Under the pieces are notes generated by a model. That model saw nothing but the letters and a program-made list of their open reading frames with translations, did not search any database and was not told the DNA's origin. A stretch of DNA of 64,000 nucleotides. It comes from Parabacteroides johnsonii DSM 18315 (lineage in GTDB: Bacteria > Bacteroidota > Bacteroidia > Bacteroidales > Tannerellaceae). Of the stretch, positions 1 through 7,992 are shown piece by piece; position 1 is the first letter of the stretch; each line of letters starts with the position of its first letter. The stretch is taken from assembly GCF_025151045.1 (NCBI RefSeq), contig NZ_CP102285.1:2232001-2296000 (forward strand), in the 5' to 3' direction. A program made the position numbers and the translations under genes.

Positions 1-159
1 CGTAATGCCTCGTTCACGTTCCAGGTCCATATCGTCCAGAACCTGCGCCTGCAAATCTTTACCTTCTACTGTCTTGGTATACTCAAGCAAACGGTCGGCC
101 AAAGTACTTTTACCATGGTCAATATGAGCAATAATACAGAAATTGCGGATATTCTTCAT
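1..159 (-). CDS. lepA: Elongation factor 4 (LepA), N-terminal fragment
   Basis: Only the first 53 codons lie in the window; the gene runs off the left edge. The translated start ([19 protein letters not shown]) carries the P-loop G1 motif AHIDHGKST of translational GTPases. It continues with the LADRLLEYT and [12 protein letters not shown] stretches typical of LepA, the latter leading into switch I/G2. LepA is a ribosome-associated GTPase that acts on stalled or mistranslocated elongation complexes. The ATG at 157-159 fits the family N-terminus exactly, so no upstream start is needed. It is transcribed leftward, divergently from the TPR gene at 466, with a likely promoter at 275-282. Confidence 0.93.
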   Translation of the reverse strand, partial: MKNIRNFCIIAHIDHGKSTLADRLLEYTKTVEGKDLQAQVLDDMDLERERGIT

Positions 160-274
160 TTTTATACCGTAATATATTTATTTTCAAAAGCTTATATCAT
201 ATTCAGAAACTTATTGTAAGATATATGTAAAAAAATATCCAAAGTTTACTGACAGATATTCACTTTCAGTGGTG

Positions 275-282
275 CAAATATA
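275..282 (-). promoter_or_regulatory. Predicted -7 box for lepA
   Basis: On the minus strand this reads TATATTTG, a match to the Bacteroidetes -7 consensus TAnnTTTG, about 115 nt upstream of the lepA start. No clear -33 TTTG is visible at the expected distance. Confidence 0.45.
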
Positions 283-326
283 CAGATTTTTTTCATACCT
301 GGAATGAGGATTTTATAGGTTCATAG

Positions 327-397
327 GGCAACCGTACCAAATTCAGCAGCAACAATTTCTTATTTCTATGGAGAGAAATGAATTTGGTGCGGTTACC
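327..397. repeat. Imperfect 18-bp inverted repeat between divergent promoters
   Basis: Arms at 327-344 and 380-397 are complementary at 16 of 18 positions (core ACCAAATTC/GAATTTGGT) around a 35-nt loop, which itself holds a short ATTTCT/AGAAAT pair. It sits between the lepA and TPR-gene promoters. It could be a regulatory site, a hairpin or a remnant of a small mobile repeat. The remainder of the 306-bp gap (160-465) holds only the two promoter boxes. Confidence 0.6.
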
Positions 398-432
398 TTG
401 AATTTTTATAGAAAATTTAGTCTGGTTTATTA

Positions 433-440
433 TACATTTG
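433..440 (+). promoter_or_regulatory. Predicted -7 box for the TPR gene
   Basis: TACATTTG matches TAnnTTTG and lies 25 bp before the ATG at 466, giving a short leader. No good -33 element is visible. Confidence 0.45.
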
Positions 441-465
441 GCATACCATTTGTTGTTAATAATAT

Positions 466-2643
466 ATGACACTACAAGAAATAAACAAATCATACAACCG
501 CATAGTCGGTTCATTGGACAGTAAAGAATTAAAGAACGCTTTCGATTCCTTACAGGCTCTTATTGCAGGAAGCCGTGAATATTCTTTCCAGGACAAGCTG
601 AACGAACTGCAGGATACCTACAAATATATGCTGCGCTACCGGATTGAAGGAGCGAAAGATCCGATGCAGGAACAGATATACAACAATCTACAGGCATCGA
701 CCTATGAACTGGCCGATTCAGTCAAGCAAAAAGCATTGGCAGTAGAATCTCCCCTATCCTACTACAGCCGCCGAAGAAGCCTGAACATACAGCCTCCTCT
801 CACTTACAAACAGCTGCACGACCAACTGTTGTTAGAATATGAAGCCGGAAAGCACAAAGAGAGCGATGCATTCAATATTCTCATTTTTAATAAAATATGG
901 GTATCCTCTTTTCTGAAGAGAGAGGAGGCTGAAGACATCCGCGGCATGCTTCGGGATAACGCACTGTCTTTTACAACCGGCAGTCAGATTGTTTCCGCCT
1001 TGATGTTAGGATTGCAAGAGGCGTTTGATAAAGAAAAGATTCTTTTATTGTTCGACGCAGCCAGCCATCCGGACGAAGAGATCAAAGTCAGGGCATTGAT
1101 TTCAATCTTGATCACTTTATATACATATAGAAAACGGACACAGTTATACCCGCAGATAGCCAACAGACTGGCAGCCTTGGCCGAAACTCCGGGATTCACC
1201 AAGACGGTCCGCACAATCATCCTGCGCTTTATCTTAGCTCGCGAGACAGAGAAGATCACCCGCAAACTACAGGATGAGATCATCCCGGAGATGCTAAAAT
1301 TGAGTCCGAAGCTCAGCAAGAAAATCAACCTCAACGAACTTACCCCTGAGGATTTGACAGGAAATGAGATGAATCCGGAATGGGAAAGCTTCTTTTCCGA
1401 CAGCACCCTCGGAAAGAAGATGGTAGAATTCGGGGAACTTCAACAGGAAGGGGCCGACATCATGCACTCGACCTTCGTTCATTTAAAAAACTTCCCGTTT
1501 TTCCACGAACTAAGCAATTGGCTGCTTCCGTTCACCATCGAGCACTCTTATTTCGACGATCAATTCACTCCGGACAACGAATCTGAAAAACAGATGCTCG
1601 ACTCTATGACATTCGCAGCTTTCATGTGCAACTCGGACAAATATTCGCTTTATTTCAGCATGATGCAATTGCCGAAAGAGGCCCGAAAGATGATGATGAA
1701 TCAGTTCGACAGCCAGGCCACGGAAATGATCCAACAGAATAAAGAAGAATTGATCAGCAAACGCGGAAAACAGGACACAATCATCGGACAATACATACAA
1801 GACCTGTATCGTTTCTTCAAGCTATATCCGGGCCATCTGGATTTTACGGATATCTTCACAATGCCACTCGATTTTCACAACCTCGCCATTCTGCGTCCTT
1901 ATATTTCGGATAAAGAAAGCCTTACGACTATCGCTGAATATTACCTCCGCAAAAACTATTTCAACGACGCATTGACCATATTCGACCAATTGGCGGAAAC
2001 GGATCAAGATAGCGACATTCTTTTCCAGAAAATCGGCTATTGCAAACAAATGGAAGGAGACTTGAAAGGAGCCCTGGAAGCTTATTTGCACGCTGATTTG
2101 TTGAATTCCGAAAGCAAATGGGTAATCCGACGAATCGCCGGTTGCTACCGTTCACTAAAACAACCGGAAGAGGCCTTGAAATATTACCGCCGGTACGAGG
2201 CTTTAAATCCGGACAATTTGTCGGTTCAAATCAGCATCGGCCATTGCCACCTCGAACTAAAAGATTATAACGAAGCACTGAAATGCTTCTTCAAAGTCGA
2301 TTATCTGGATAGCAAAAGCCACAAGGCATGGCGACCTATCGCATGGTGCTCTTTCCTGACAGGAAAATACGACCAGGCCCGGAACTACTATAAAAAGATA
2401 CTGGACAACCAGCCCAACGCACAAGACCTGCTGAATGCCGGGCATACCGAATGGGCGTTACAGAATATCAAAGGTGCACTCTCCTTTTACCTGCAAGCGG
2501 TACAAATGGAAAACGGCAACTTCCTCAAGTTCCAGGAACAGTTCAGCCAAGACGTAGCAGACCTACTGATCGCCGGTATCGAAGAAACCGAAGTAGCTCT
2601 GATGCTGGATCAGCTAAGATATAAAATAGAAGGAAGTTTTTGA
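466..2643 (+). CDS. Tetratricopeptide repeat protein of unknown function
   Basis: A 725-residue protein with no signal peptide and no membrane segment, so probably cytoplasmic. The first ~480 residues are helical and match no family I can name. From about residue 490 to 690 there are roughly six TPR-like helical pairs with the usual small/aromatic pattern (for example KALKYYRRY-type and ALKCFFKVDYL-type helices). TPR arrays are protein-interaction scaffolds, so a partner-binding role is likely but the partner is unknown. The gene is monocistronic, divergent from lepA, and followed by a 20-bp inverted repeat. The start is the first ATG after a predicted -7 box. Similar large TPR proteins occur across Bacteroidales, usually annotated only as TPR proteins. 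Confidence 0.75.
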   Translation: MTLQEINKSYNRIVGSLDSKELKNAFDSLQALIAGSREYSFQDKLNELQDTYKYMLRYRIEGAKDPMQEQIYNNLQASTYELADSVKQKALAVESPLSYYSRRRSLNIQPPLTYKQLHDQLLLEYEAGKHKESDAFNILIFNKIWVSSFLKREEAEDIRGMLRDNALSFTTGSQIVSALMLGLQEAFDKEKILLLFDAASHPDEEIKVRALISILITLYTYRKRTQLYPQIANRLAALAETPGFTKTVRTIILRFILARETEKITRKLQDEIIPEMLKLSPKLSKKINLNELTPEDLTGNEMNPEWESFFSDSTLGKKMVEFGELQQEGADIMHSTFVHLKNFPFFHELSNWLLPFTIEHSYFDDQFTPDNESEKQMLDSMTFAAFMCNSDKYSLYFSMMQLPKEARKMMMNQFDSQATEMIQQNKEELISKRGKQDTIIGQYIQDLYRFFKLYPGHLDFTDIFTMPLDFHNLAILRPYISDKESLTTIAEYYLRKNYFNDALTIFDQLAETDQDSDILFQKIGYCKQMEGDLKGALEAYLHADLLNSESKWVIRRIAGCYRSLKQPEEALKYYRRYEALNPDNLSVQISIGHCHLELKDYNEALKCFFKVDYLDSKSHKAWRPIAWCSFLTGKYDQARNYYKKILDNQPNAQDLLNAGHTEWALQNIKGALSFYLQAVQMENGNFLKFQEQFSQDVADLLIAGIEETEVALMLDQLRYKIEGSF

Positions 2644-2649
2644 GAATTA

Positions 2650-2729
2650 AAAATGGAAGTGTGTCAAAACAGCTTTGTTCCTGTGCTTGACGCTGAATCG
2701 CATAATACATTTTGACATACTTCCATTTT
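2650..2729. repeat. 20-bp inverted repeat, possible convergent terminator
   Basis: Arms 2650-2669 and 2710-2729 pair over 20 bp with one mismatch (AAAATGGAAGT...ACTTCCATTTT), loop 40 nt. It lies between the ends of two convergent genes. An A-rich start and T-rich end would let it terminate transcription in both directions, though the loop is longer than in normal intrinsic terminators. Confidence 0.55.
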
Positions 2730-2737
2730 AATACCCT

Positions 2738-2914
2738 TTATCCTCTGCTTCCGAGGCTATCCGTATCAGGATTGAGCTCTTTGACGGCATCCTTCACTTC
2801 TTTTTCACCTATCGGATAGGTAACGGCAACTTGCTGTACGGGATATTCTTCTTTTTCTCTGTCTGATGCTTTCGATTCGGCATTCTCCGGAATTTTGGTA
2901 AAATCTTTGTCCAT
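2738..2914 (-). CDS. Small acidic/charged hypothetical protein (58 aa)
   Basis: A 58-codon frame from ATG at 2912-2914 to TAA at 2738-2740, starting MDKDFTKIPENAESK and ending in TDSLGSRG. It is rich in Lys, Glu and Asp, with no signal peptide or membrane segment and no recognisable domain. It lies downstream of the fructokinase gene on the same strand but behind that gene's terminator hairpin, so it is either transcribed from its own weak promoter (TATTGTTG lies just upstream on the minus strand) or by read-through. The clean coding composition and the codon use typical of its neighbours argue for a real gene. Function unknown. Confidence 0.55.
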   Translation of the reverse strand: MDKDFTKIPENAESKASDREKEEYPVQQVAVTYPIGEKEVKDAVKELNPDTDSLGSRG

Positions 2915-2951
2915 ATCATTTACTATTTATGTTTCTATAGCTATTCAACAA

Positions 2952-2980
2952 TAAAAATGGCCCGGAAGTTCCGAGCCATT
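2952..2980 (-). terminator. Intrinsic terminator downstream of the PfkB kinase
   Basis: On the minus strand AATGGCTCGGAACTTCCG followed by GGCCATTTTTATT forms a GC-rich hairpin with a T-rich tail, about 150 nt beyond the kinase stop codon. Confidence 0.75.
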
Positions 2981-3129
2981 CAATCAACCAAAACAAAAAA
3001 ACCTAAAAACCTAAACATCAACCATCTTTCTCTTTTTGTTCTACTCTACGTTAAGGTTTCCTATTACTAAACAATCTTTCTAACCTAAAAACTAAACCTA
3101 TCAAATCGTATATATATTTCCCAAGTTTC

Positions 3130-4008
3130 CTATTCCTCGTATGCCGGCCACGCCCCCTCTTTCGTGCAAACATAAGCGGCCGTGCGGACAGCAAATTCAT
3201 GTGCTTCCTTTAGCGAAGCCCCTTTCAATAGTGAGATGATCAACGCACCGGAAAAAGCATCGCCCGCTCCAACCGTATCCGCCACCTGCACTTCCGGAGT
3301 CTGCAAAGTCGATTCTTCATTAGCAGTATATATCGTGCTATAAGCACTTCCGGCAGTCAGAACTACCAAACGAAGATTATAGCGTTCTATAAACCAATGT
3401 GCCACCTCCTTGTCCGTTCCTTCCAAATGAAACATCTCCCGCAGGACAACCAACTCCCCGTCATTCACCTTCAACACATTGGCCAGATAAAGCGACTCTT
3501 CGATCAGCTCTTTCGTATAATAATGCTGGCGCAGATTGATGTCAAAGCAACGATAAGCATCATCCGGGGCAAAAGAAAGAATCGCCTGTATTGTCTCTCT
3601 CGACTGCGCGGAACGCTGTCCTAAAGTACCGAAGCAAATGGCATCCGCCCGTTCAGCCAGATCGATCGCATTCGACGTCGGAGAAAGATGATCCCAGGCT
3701 ACACGTTCGTTGATAATATAATCAGGGACACCATTCTGCAAAGTAACCTGTACCGTTCCGGTCGGATAAGGGACTTTCTCGATCAGATACCGGATCGAAT
3801 TATTATCCAGCTCGCCGAGTATTTCATGTCCCAGCTCGTCGTCTCCCACGGCGCTGATGGCATATCCTTCCGCACCCAACCGTGAAGCATGGTAGACGAA
3901 ATTAATAGGAGCACCGCCTGCTTTCTTTCCTGTTGGCAGCATGTCCCACAAGAGTTCTCCTATGCCTACTACGACCGGTTTCTTATTGTTGCTTTGCATT
4001 TGTTTCAT
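3130..4008 (-). CDS. PfkB-family carbohydrate kinase, probable fructokinase
   Basis: A 292-residue ribokinase-fold sugar kinase. Visible landmarks: the N-terminal GELLWDMLP strand, the GGAPINFVYHASRLGA substrate loop near residue 31, and the C-terminal PfkB signature DTVGAGDAFSGAL near residue 242, whose Asp is the catalytic base and whose GAGD forms the anion hole. The short length and the GELLWD start resemble Bacteroides fructokinases, which phosphorylate fructose to fructose-6-phosphate in the cytoplasm. The next gene upstream (4187-6919, same strand) is a hybrid sensor with a periplasmic sugar-binding domain. This pairing is seen in fructose/fructan utilisation loci and supports fructose as substrate by inference. 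The short N-terminal run before KPVVVGIG could hold an internal start at the fourth residue. Other sugars cannot be excluded. Confidence 0.85.
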   Translation of the reverse strand: MKQMQSNNKKPVVVGIGELLWDMLPTGKKAGGAPINFVYHASRLGAEGYAISAVGDDELGHEILGELDNNSIRYLIEKVPYPTGTVQVTLQNGVPDYIINERVAWDHLSPTSNAIDLAERADAICFGTLGQRSAQSRETIQAILSFAPDDAYRCFDINLRQHYYTKELIEESLYLANVLKVNDGELVVLREMFHLEGTDKEVAHWFIERYNLRLVVLTAGSAYSTIYTANEESTLQTPEVQVADTVGAGDAFSGALIISLLKGASLKEAHEFAVRTAAYVCTKEGAWPAYEE

Positions 4009-4048
4009 TATAGTTTATTTGACAAGGATAATTTCGTTTTTCACGATG

Positions 4049-4056
4049 CAAAGATA
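4049..4056 (-). promoter_or_regulatory. Predicted -7 box for the sugar kinase
   Basis: Reads TATCTTTG on the minus strand, a match to TAnnTTTG, about 40 nt upstream of the kinase ATG. This gives the kinase its own promoter, separate from the sensor gene. Confidence 0.6.
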
Positions 4057-4098
4057 GATACCGGGGGCGGATGCGACGATAACAAATGCTACAGGATT

Positions 4099-4173
4099 GA
4101 TAACGTTTGTTACATAATGCACTTATTTTCAAGTTACATACACAGATGTTACACAAATGTAACGAGCGTTATC
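4099..4173. promoter_or_regulatory. Candidate operator array (GTTACA motifs) upstream of the kinase promoter
   Basis: GTTACA occurs at 4109-4114, 4133-4138 and 4148-4153, with the inverted copy TGTAAC at 4158-4163. The last two form the palindrome GTTACA-CAAA-TGTAAC. The outer edges GATAACG (4099-4105) and CGTTATC (4167-4173) are also perfect inverted repeats. The array lies just upstream of the kinase -7 box and directly beside the gene for a sensor with an AraC-type DNA-binding domain, so that protein is the natural candidate ligand (inference). Confidence 0.5.
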
Positions 4174-4186
4174 AAAGAGAAGGATA

Positions 4187-6919
4187 TTATTCTTTTTCCA
4201 GATACTCCGTCGGAGTAATATTGTAAACGGCCTTAAAGCATTTCGAGAAATAAGCAGGCGAACCGAAGCCTGTCGCATAAGCCACCTCATTCACATTTCC
4301 GGCTTTCCGACGGAGCAGGGCGGCGGCTTTCTTCAAACGATAGTTACGCAGGAAATCGGTCGGCGTCACTCCGGCAAGCTCCTTCACTTTCCGGTAAAGG
4401 TGTACACGCGACAAGCCCAACTTTTCACTGCCTTTCTCGATGCTGAAATCCGGATCGGCATATGACTCTTCAATCAGTTTCAAGAAACGATTCATAAAAA
4501 GATCGTCCATGCTTTCCGCTTTTTCCTCCTTCACGGAGACAGCAGGCGAGGAAGCATCGCGAGCATAAGCCTCACGCAACTGGGCGCGATCCTCCAGCAG
4601 CTTGATGATACGCAATTTCACGACTTCTATGTTAAAAGGCTTCTGGATATACGCATCCGCACCGCTGGCAGCTCCGTACATCTGCTGCTTGTCGTCGGAC
4701 AAGGCGGTCAACAGCATAACCGGAAGATGGCTCAGGACAATATCCGACTTGATCTTGCGGCAAAGATCGAAACCGTTCATTTCCGGCATCATCACATCGC
4801 TGACAACCACCGAAACCTCTTCGCTCATCAGCACCTCCAAAGCCTTCACGCCGTTATCGGCAACCAACACATGGAAGTTCTGTTTTAATTCCGCCTGCAA
4901 GTAACCCTGTATATCAGGATCGTCTTCCACGACCAAGACCGTATAATCGTAGGTGCGGTCCAAAGCCTCCTGCAATTCGTCCGTGTTCAGATTGGCGACA
5001 CCACTGGAAAGCTCGGTTACGGAAAGATCGAACGTACAGGATTCGTCAAAATGAGATTTACCTTTCAAGAGGACAACCGTAAAGACGGTACTTTTATGCG
5101 GAACACTCTCCACCCGGATCGTACCTTTGTGCATATGGACGAACTCACGCGTCAGATGCAGGCCGATCCCCGTCCCCGTCACATAGTTCTGGTCGCCGGT
5201 AAAGAAGCGGTCAAAAACGGAAGCAATGTTTTCCAACGGAATACCTTTGCCATTATCTTCGACAGAAAGTTCGACCTGATCGCCCTTATCCTTCAGGCGA
5301 ACCGTGATCGTACCTCCGTCCAGCGTGAACTTGAATGCGTTAGACAAAAGATTGGCCAGAATCTTCTCCATCTTGTCCCTGTCCACCCATATACTGACAG
5401 AAGGACAGTCATGTTCGAACGTGAAATGTATCTGCTTGGCGGCAGCCATCGTATCGAAACAAGACTTCACTTCCGCCACAAAAGCGACTAAATCCACCTC
5501 GCCGACCCGCATATTCATTTTATTGCTCTCCACCTTGCGGAAATCGAGTAACTGGTCCACTACCCTCTTCAACCTCTCCGCATTTTTCCGGATAATGCGG
5601 ATATCGTCGGCTAACGAAGAACCTTCGGGCGCCTCCTTCGACAGCTTGCCGAGCGGACCGAGAATAAGCGTCAGCGGTGTCTTGATCTCATGCGTGATAT
5701 TGGTAAAGAATTGAAGTTTCTGAGCCGTCGACTTCTCTATATAACGATTTGCCTCGGCCAGTTCTTCTTTTTGCTGCTGTACCTGCAAGTTCGTGCGTTT
5801 CAGCTCACGGTTCTTCCGCTTCACCGTCCGGTTCACATGAATCACATACAAGGCAGACAAAAGCAACAGCCCCATCAACAAAAGGATGATGCTGACAGAG
5901 CTTTGGAGGAACGTATATTTGGAAAGCATGCTCTCCAAATTCTCCCGTTGCAACTCGATCTGGTGCTGATAGTCGACCACCTGTTCGGACTGGATAAACA
6001 GCGTCCCGGCATTGTTCTTATCGATCAAGGCGGAAGAAAGTAAGTATTGCCGGGACACATCTTCCCCGTTCAATATCTGCATGGCTACGCGGATAGCTAA
6101 GCTCCCACCCGTCGGATACAGGATCGAAGCAGCCAACTCCCCGTGCATGACAGCCTCCAGCCCTGAACCGCGTCCCGAAACAGCATCGATGCCCACAAAG
6201 CGAATCTGGTCCGCCAATCCGGGATGCTTCTTCTCGATTGCCCTGCGGGCAGCCATTGCCATCACATCGTTATGGGCGAACACCACGTCCACCTCCTCCA
6301 ACGAATCCATTTTCGCAATCTCCTTCTCCACCGTTTCCGGCTTCCATTTTCCGTATATTTCCTTCACCTTGGTGCGGGAGTTCAAGACATCCATAAAACC
6401 GCGATGGCGATCTTGTGCCGGAGAAGAACCGGATAAGCCCCATACTTCCAGCACGGTAGGATATTTCTCTTTCACCTGGCGGTTCACGAAAAATGCCGCC
6501 TGACGACCGATCTCGTAATTATTGCCGCCGATATAAGTCGTATATTCGTCCGAACTGATCTTCCGGTCTACCAGGATAGTCGGGATACCGGCACGGTAGG
6601 CCTCAATCGCAATGGGAGTGACAGGTTCCGATTCGTTGGCGGAGATAATCAGCAGATCGACCTTCCGTTTTATCAGGCTGCGTATCTGCTCCACCTGCAA
6701 CAAACTGCTGTCCGCAGCATCCTCGACCAACAGGGAGACACCCGGATATTCGGAGGCCTGCACCTTCATATCCAGCAACATCGACTTGCGCCAGGAACCC
6801 TCAAGTGTACACTGCGAGACGCCAATAACATACTTCTTCTTCTCCGAATCTGTTTTGCAGGAAAAACAGAATGCCAGAAGTAAGACCAGTAGAGCGTAAT
6901 AAGTTAGAGCAGGTTTCAT
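4187..6919 (-). CDS. Hybrid two-component system sensor/regulator with periplasmic sugar-binding-protein domain
   Basis: A 910-residue one-protein signalling system. Order: N-terminal signal/anchor (MKPALTYYALLVLLLAF, with a Cys in an FSC context that could be lipidated); a type-1 periplasmic-binding-protein domain (~25-315, with YVIGVSQ and GIDAVSGRG stretches like LacI/ribose-binding proteins); one transmembrane helix (~340-360); HisKA with the phospho-acceptor His in NITHEIKTPLT; HATPase (DNGKGIP, GTGIGLHL); a receiver with Asp in VVVSDVMMPEMNG and Lys in IQKPF; and a C-terminal AraC-type HTH. Family knowledge: such proteins sense a sugar, classically fructose, in the periplasm and activate the linked utilisation genes. 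The neighbouring PfkB kinase fits this. I chose the ATG at 6917-6919 rather than an in-frame one 54 nt upstream because it starts the signal sequence cleanly. Confidence 0.92.
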   Translation of the reverse strand: MKPALTYYALLVLLLAFCFSCKTDSEKKKYVIGVSQCTLEGSWRKSMLLDMKVQASEYPGVSLLVEDAADSSLLQVEQIRSLIKRKVDLLIISANESEPVTPIAIEAYRAGIPTILVDRKISSDEYTTYIGGNNYEIGRQAAFFVNRQVKEKYPTVLEVWGLSGSSPAQDRHRGFMDVLNSRTKVKEIYGKWKPETVEKEIAKMDSLEEVDVVFAHNDVMAMAARRAIEKKHPGLADQIRFVGIDAVSGRGSGLEAVMHGELAASILYPTGGSLAIRVAMQILNGEDVSRQYLLSSALIDKNNAGTLFIQSEQVVDYQHQIELQRENLESMLSKYTFLQSSVSIILLLMGLLLLSALYVIHVNRTVKRKNRELKRTNLQVQQQKEELAEANRYIEKSTAQKLQFFTNITHEIKTPLTLILGPLGKLSKEAPEGSSLADDIRIIRKNAERLKRVVDQLLDFRKVESNKMNMRVGEVDLVAFVAEVKSCFDTMAAAKQIHFTFEHDCPSVSIWVDRDKMEKILANLLSNAFKFTLDGGTITVRLKDKGDQVELSVEDNGKGIPLENIASVFDRFFTGDQNYVTGTGIGLHLTREFVHMHKGTIRVESVPHKSTVFTVVLLKGKSHFDESCTFDLSVTELSSGVANLNTDELQEALDRTYDYTVLVVEDDPDIQGYLQAELKQNFHVLVADNGVKALEVLMSEEVSVVVSDVMMPEMNGFDLCRKIKSDIVLSHLPVMLLTALSDDKQQMYGAASGADAYIQKPFNIEVVKLRIIKLLEDRAQLREAYARDASSPAVSVKEEKAESMDDLFMNRFLKLIEESYADPDFSIEKGSEKLGLSRVHLYRKVKELAGVTPTDFLRNYRLKKAAALLRRKAGNVNEVAYATGFGSPAYFSKCFKAVYNITPTEYLEKE

Positions 6920-7015
6920 TCTGTTTTGTTTACAGGTTTCTGCAAATGTACGGAGAAATGGCATACCAGCCAATATTTATTTTGTACATTCGTCCCTCAG
7001 AAATCAATTATTCGC

Positions 7016-7483
7016 ATGAAGATCATAAACGAAGCTCTATTGGACGAAACGACCGGACGTGCCAAACAGTCGCCCCGACTACGCATGAACTACAACTTTC
7101 ATGAACGTTTGGACGATCCCGTCAACCGCCTGCTCAATGCCCTGGAGCCGGGAACCTACCTCCGTCCGCACCGTCATCTGAACCCTGCAAAGGATGAAAT
7201 ATTCCTTCTGTTACGCGGCCGCATTGCTGTTTTCCTCTTCGACAACAAAGGGGAAATCACCGAAACGCAGATACTTGATCCGAAAGAAGGTGCCTACGGC
7301 GCCGAAATAAAAGCGGGAACATGGCACGGCCTGTTAGTCCTGGAATCCGGCTCTGTCATATATGAGATCAAGGAAGGGCCGTTCGCCCCGCTTGCTCCGG
7401 AGAATTTCGCTCCCTGGAGTCCGGCTCCGGAAGATACGGAAGGGGTGGAAAAATATATGGAACTATTGGGGAAAGCAATATAA
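7016..7483 (+). CDS. WbuC-family cupin-fold protein
   Basis: A 155-residue protein starting MKIINEALL. It contains a single cupin barrel: the metal-binding motif PHRHLNPAKDEIF (His, His, Glu) near residues 48-60 and a later HGLLVLESGSVIYEIKEGPF segment with the fourth-ligand His. This layout and the EGPFAPLAPENFAPWSPAPED tail match WbuC-type cupin proteins, first named in O-antigen loci and of unknown biochemical role. Here it stands alone, divergent from the hybrid sensor with only 96 bp between, so the two may share control. An in-frame ATG 90 nt upstream overlaps the sensor's 5' end and adds a non-conserved Cys/Phe-rich stretch, so I reject it. Confidence 0.85.
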   Translation: MKIINEALLDETTGRAKQSPRLRMNYNFHERLDDPVNRLLNALEPGTYLRPHRHLNPAKDEIFLLLRGRIAVFLFDNKGEITETQILDPKEGAYGAEIKAGTWHGLLVLESGSVIYEIKEGPFAPLAPENFAPWSPAPEDTEGVEKYMELLGKAI

Positions 7484-7529
7484 CCCCGGCAGGTTTATTA
7501 TCTCCCCCGCCGCCTATCCCCTATCCCCC

Positions 7530-7617
7530 AAAAAGCTATATCTTTTTCTCCCGAAAGCTATAGCTTTTGCAGGAAAAAGGTATAGCTTTTTTTGGGGTTC
7601 GAAGAGCCTTTTTGAGG
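7530..7617. repeat. Degenerate tandem repeat with 22-bp period (three clear units plus one weak)
   Basis: Units 7530-7551, 7552-7573 and 7574-7595 align without gaps. Each has a near-palindromic core close to AAAAGCTATAGCTTTT followed by a 6-bp linker ending CC or GG. A fourth, weaker unit is 7596-7617. The same 22-bp period recurs at 41090 and 50597. Confidence 0.7.
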
Positions 7618-7992
7618 AAAAGGGCAAAAAAGGGCCAAAAAGGCATCGTGTGTTTTTGGGTGAAGGGGGGACGGTAACCTCTTACGGCTATAACACACTA
7701 TACGATTGACAGACAACAATATAAATCCATACATATAACATCCTCCCCTCCTTTTCCCCTTCTTTTTATCTCCTTTTTGCCACGTCTTCCCTGCAAGGTA
7801 AACTACAAGCAAAACTACTCCGGAAAATCCTCCAACCGCCAGCATGGGTGGGAATACACCTGCGCATTTGAAATTGTAGCGGATGCCTTTTTTACCCTTT
7901 CGTGTCCTTTTATCTCGAAAGGAGGGGTACGCTTCCACATATCACACTAATAATCAATGCATAACAATTTCTCGATACCTGCCAGCACAAAG
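7618..7992. other. Intergenic region without a supported gene
   Basis: About 375 bp between the 22-bp repeats and the 3' end of the U32 peptidase gene. It is pyrimidine-rich around 7740-7800 on the plus strand. One minus-strand frame of 126 codons (7558-7938) crosses both this region and the repeats. It has Lys/Gly/Arg-rich composition and a hydrophobic GGFSGVVLLVVYLAG stretch, but no recognisable family. I see no promoter, RNA or terminator that I can support. Confidence 0.5.

Noticed and set aside
293..514. 73-codon minus-strand frame between lepA and the TPR gene
   Set aside because: Covers an inverted repeat and the predicted promoter, and overlaps the TPR start; no protein-like pattern.
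7558..7938. 126-codon minus-strand frame with a hydrophobic stretch
   Set aside because: It runs through the 22-bp repeat tract at its 3' end, has Lys/Arg/Gly-biased composition, no recognisable domain and no promoter; more likely a chance frame, though a conserved core around GGFSGVVLLVVYLAG would be worth one database search.
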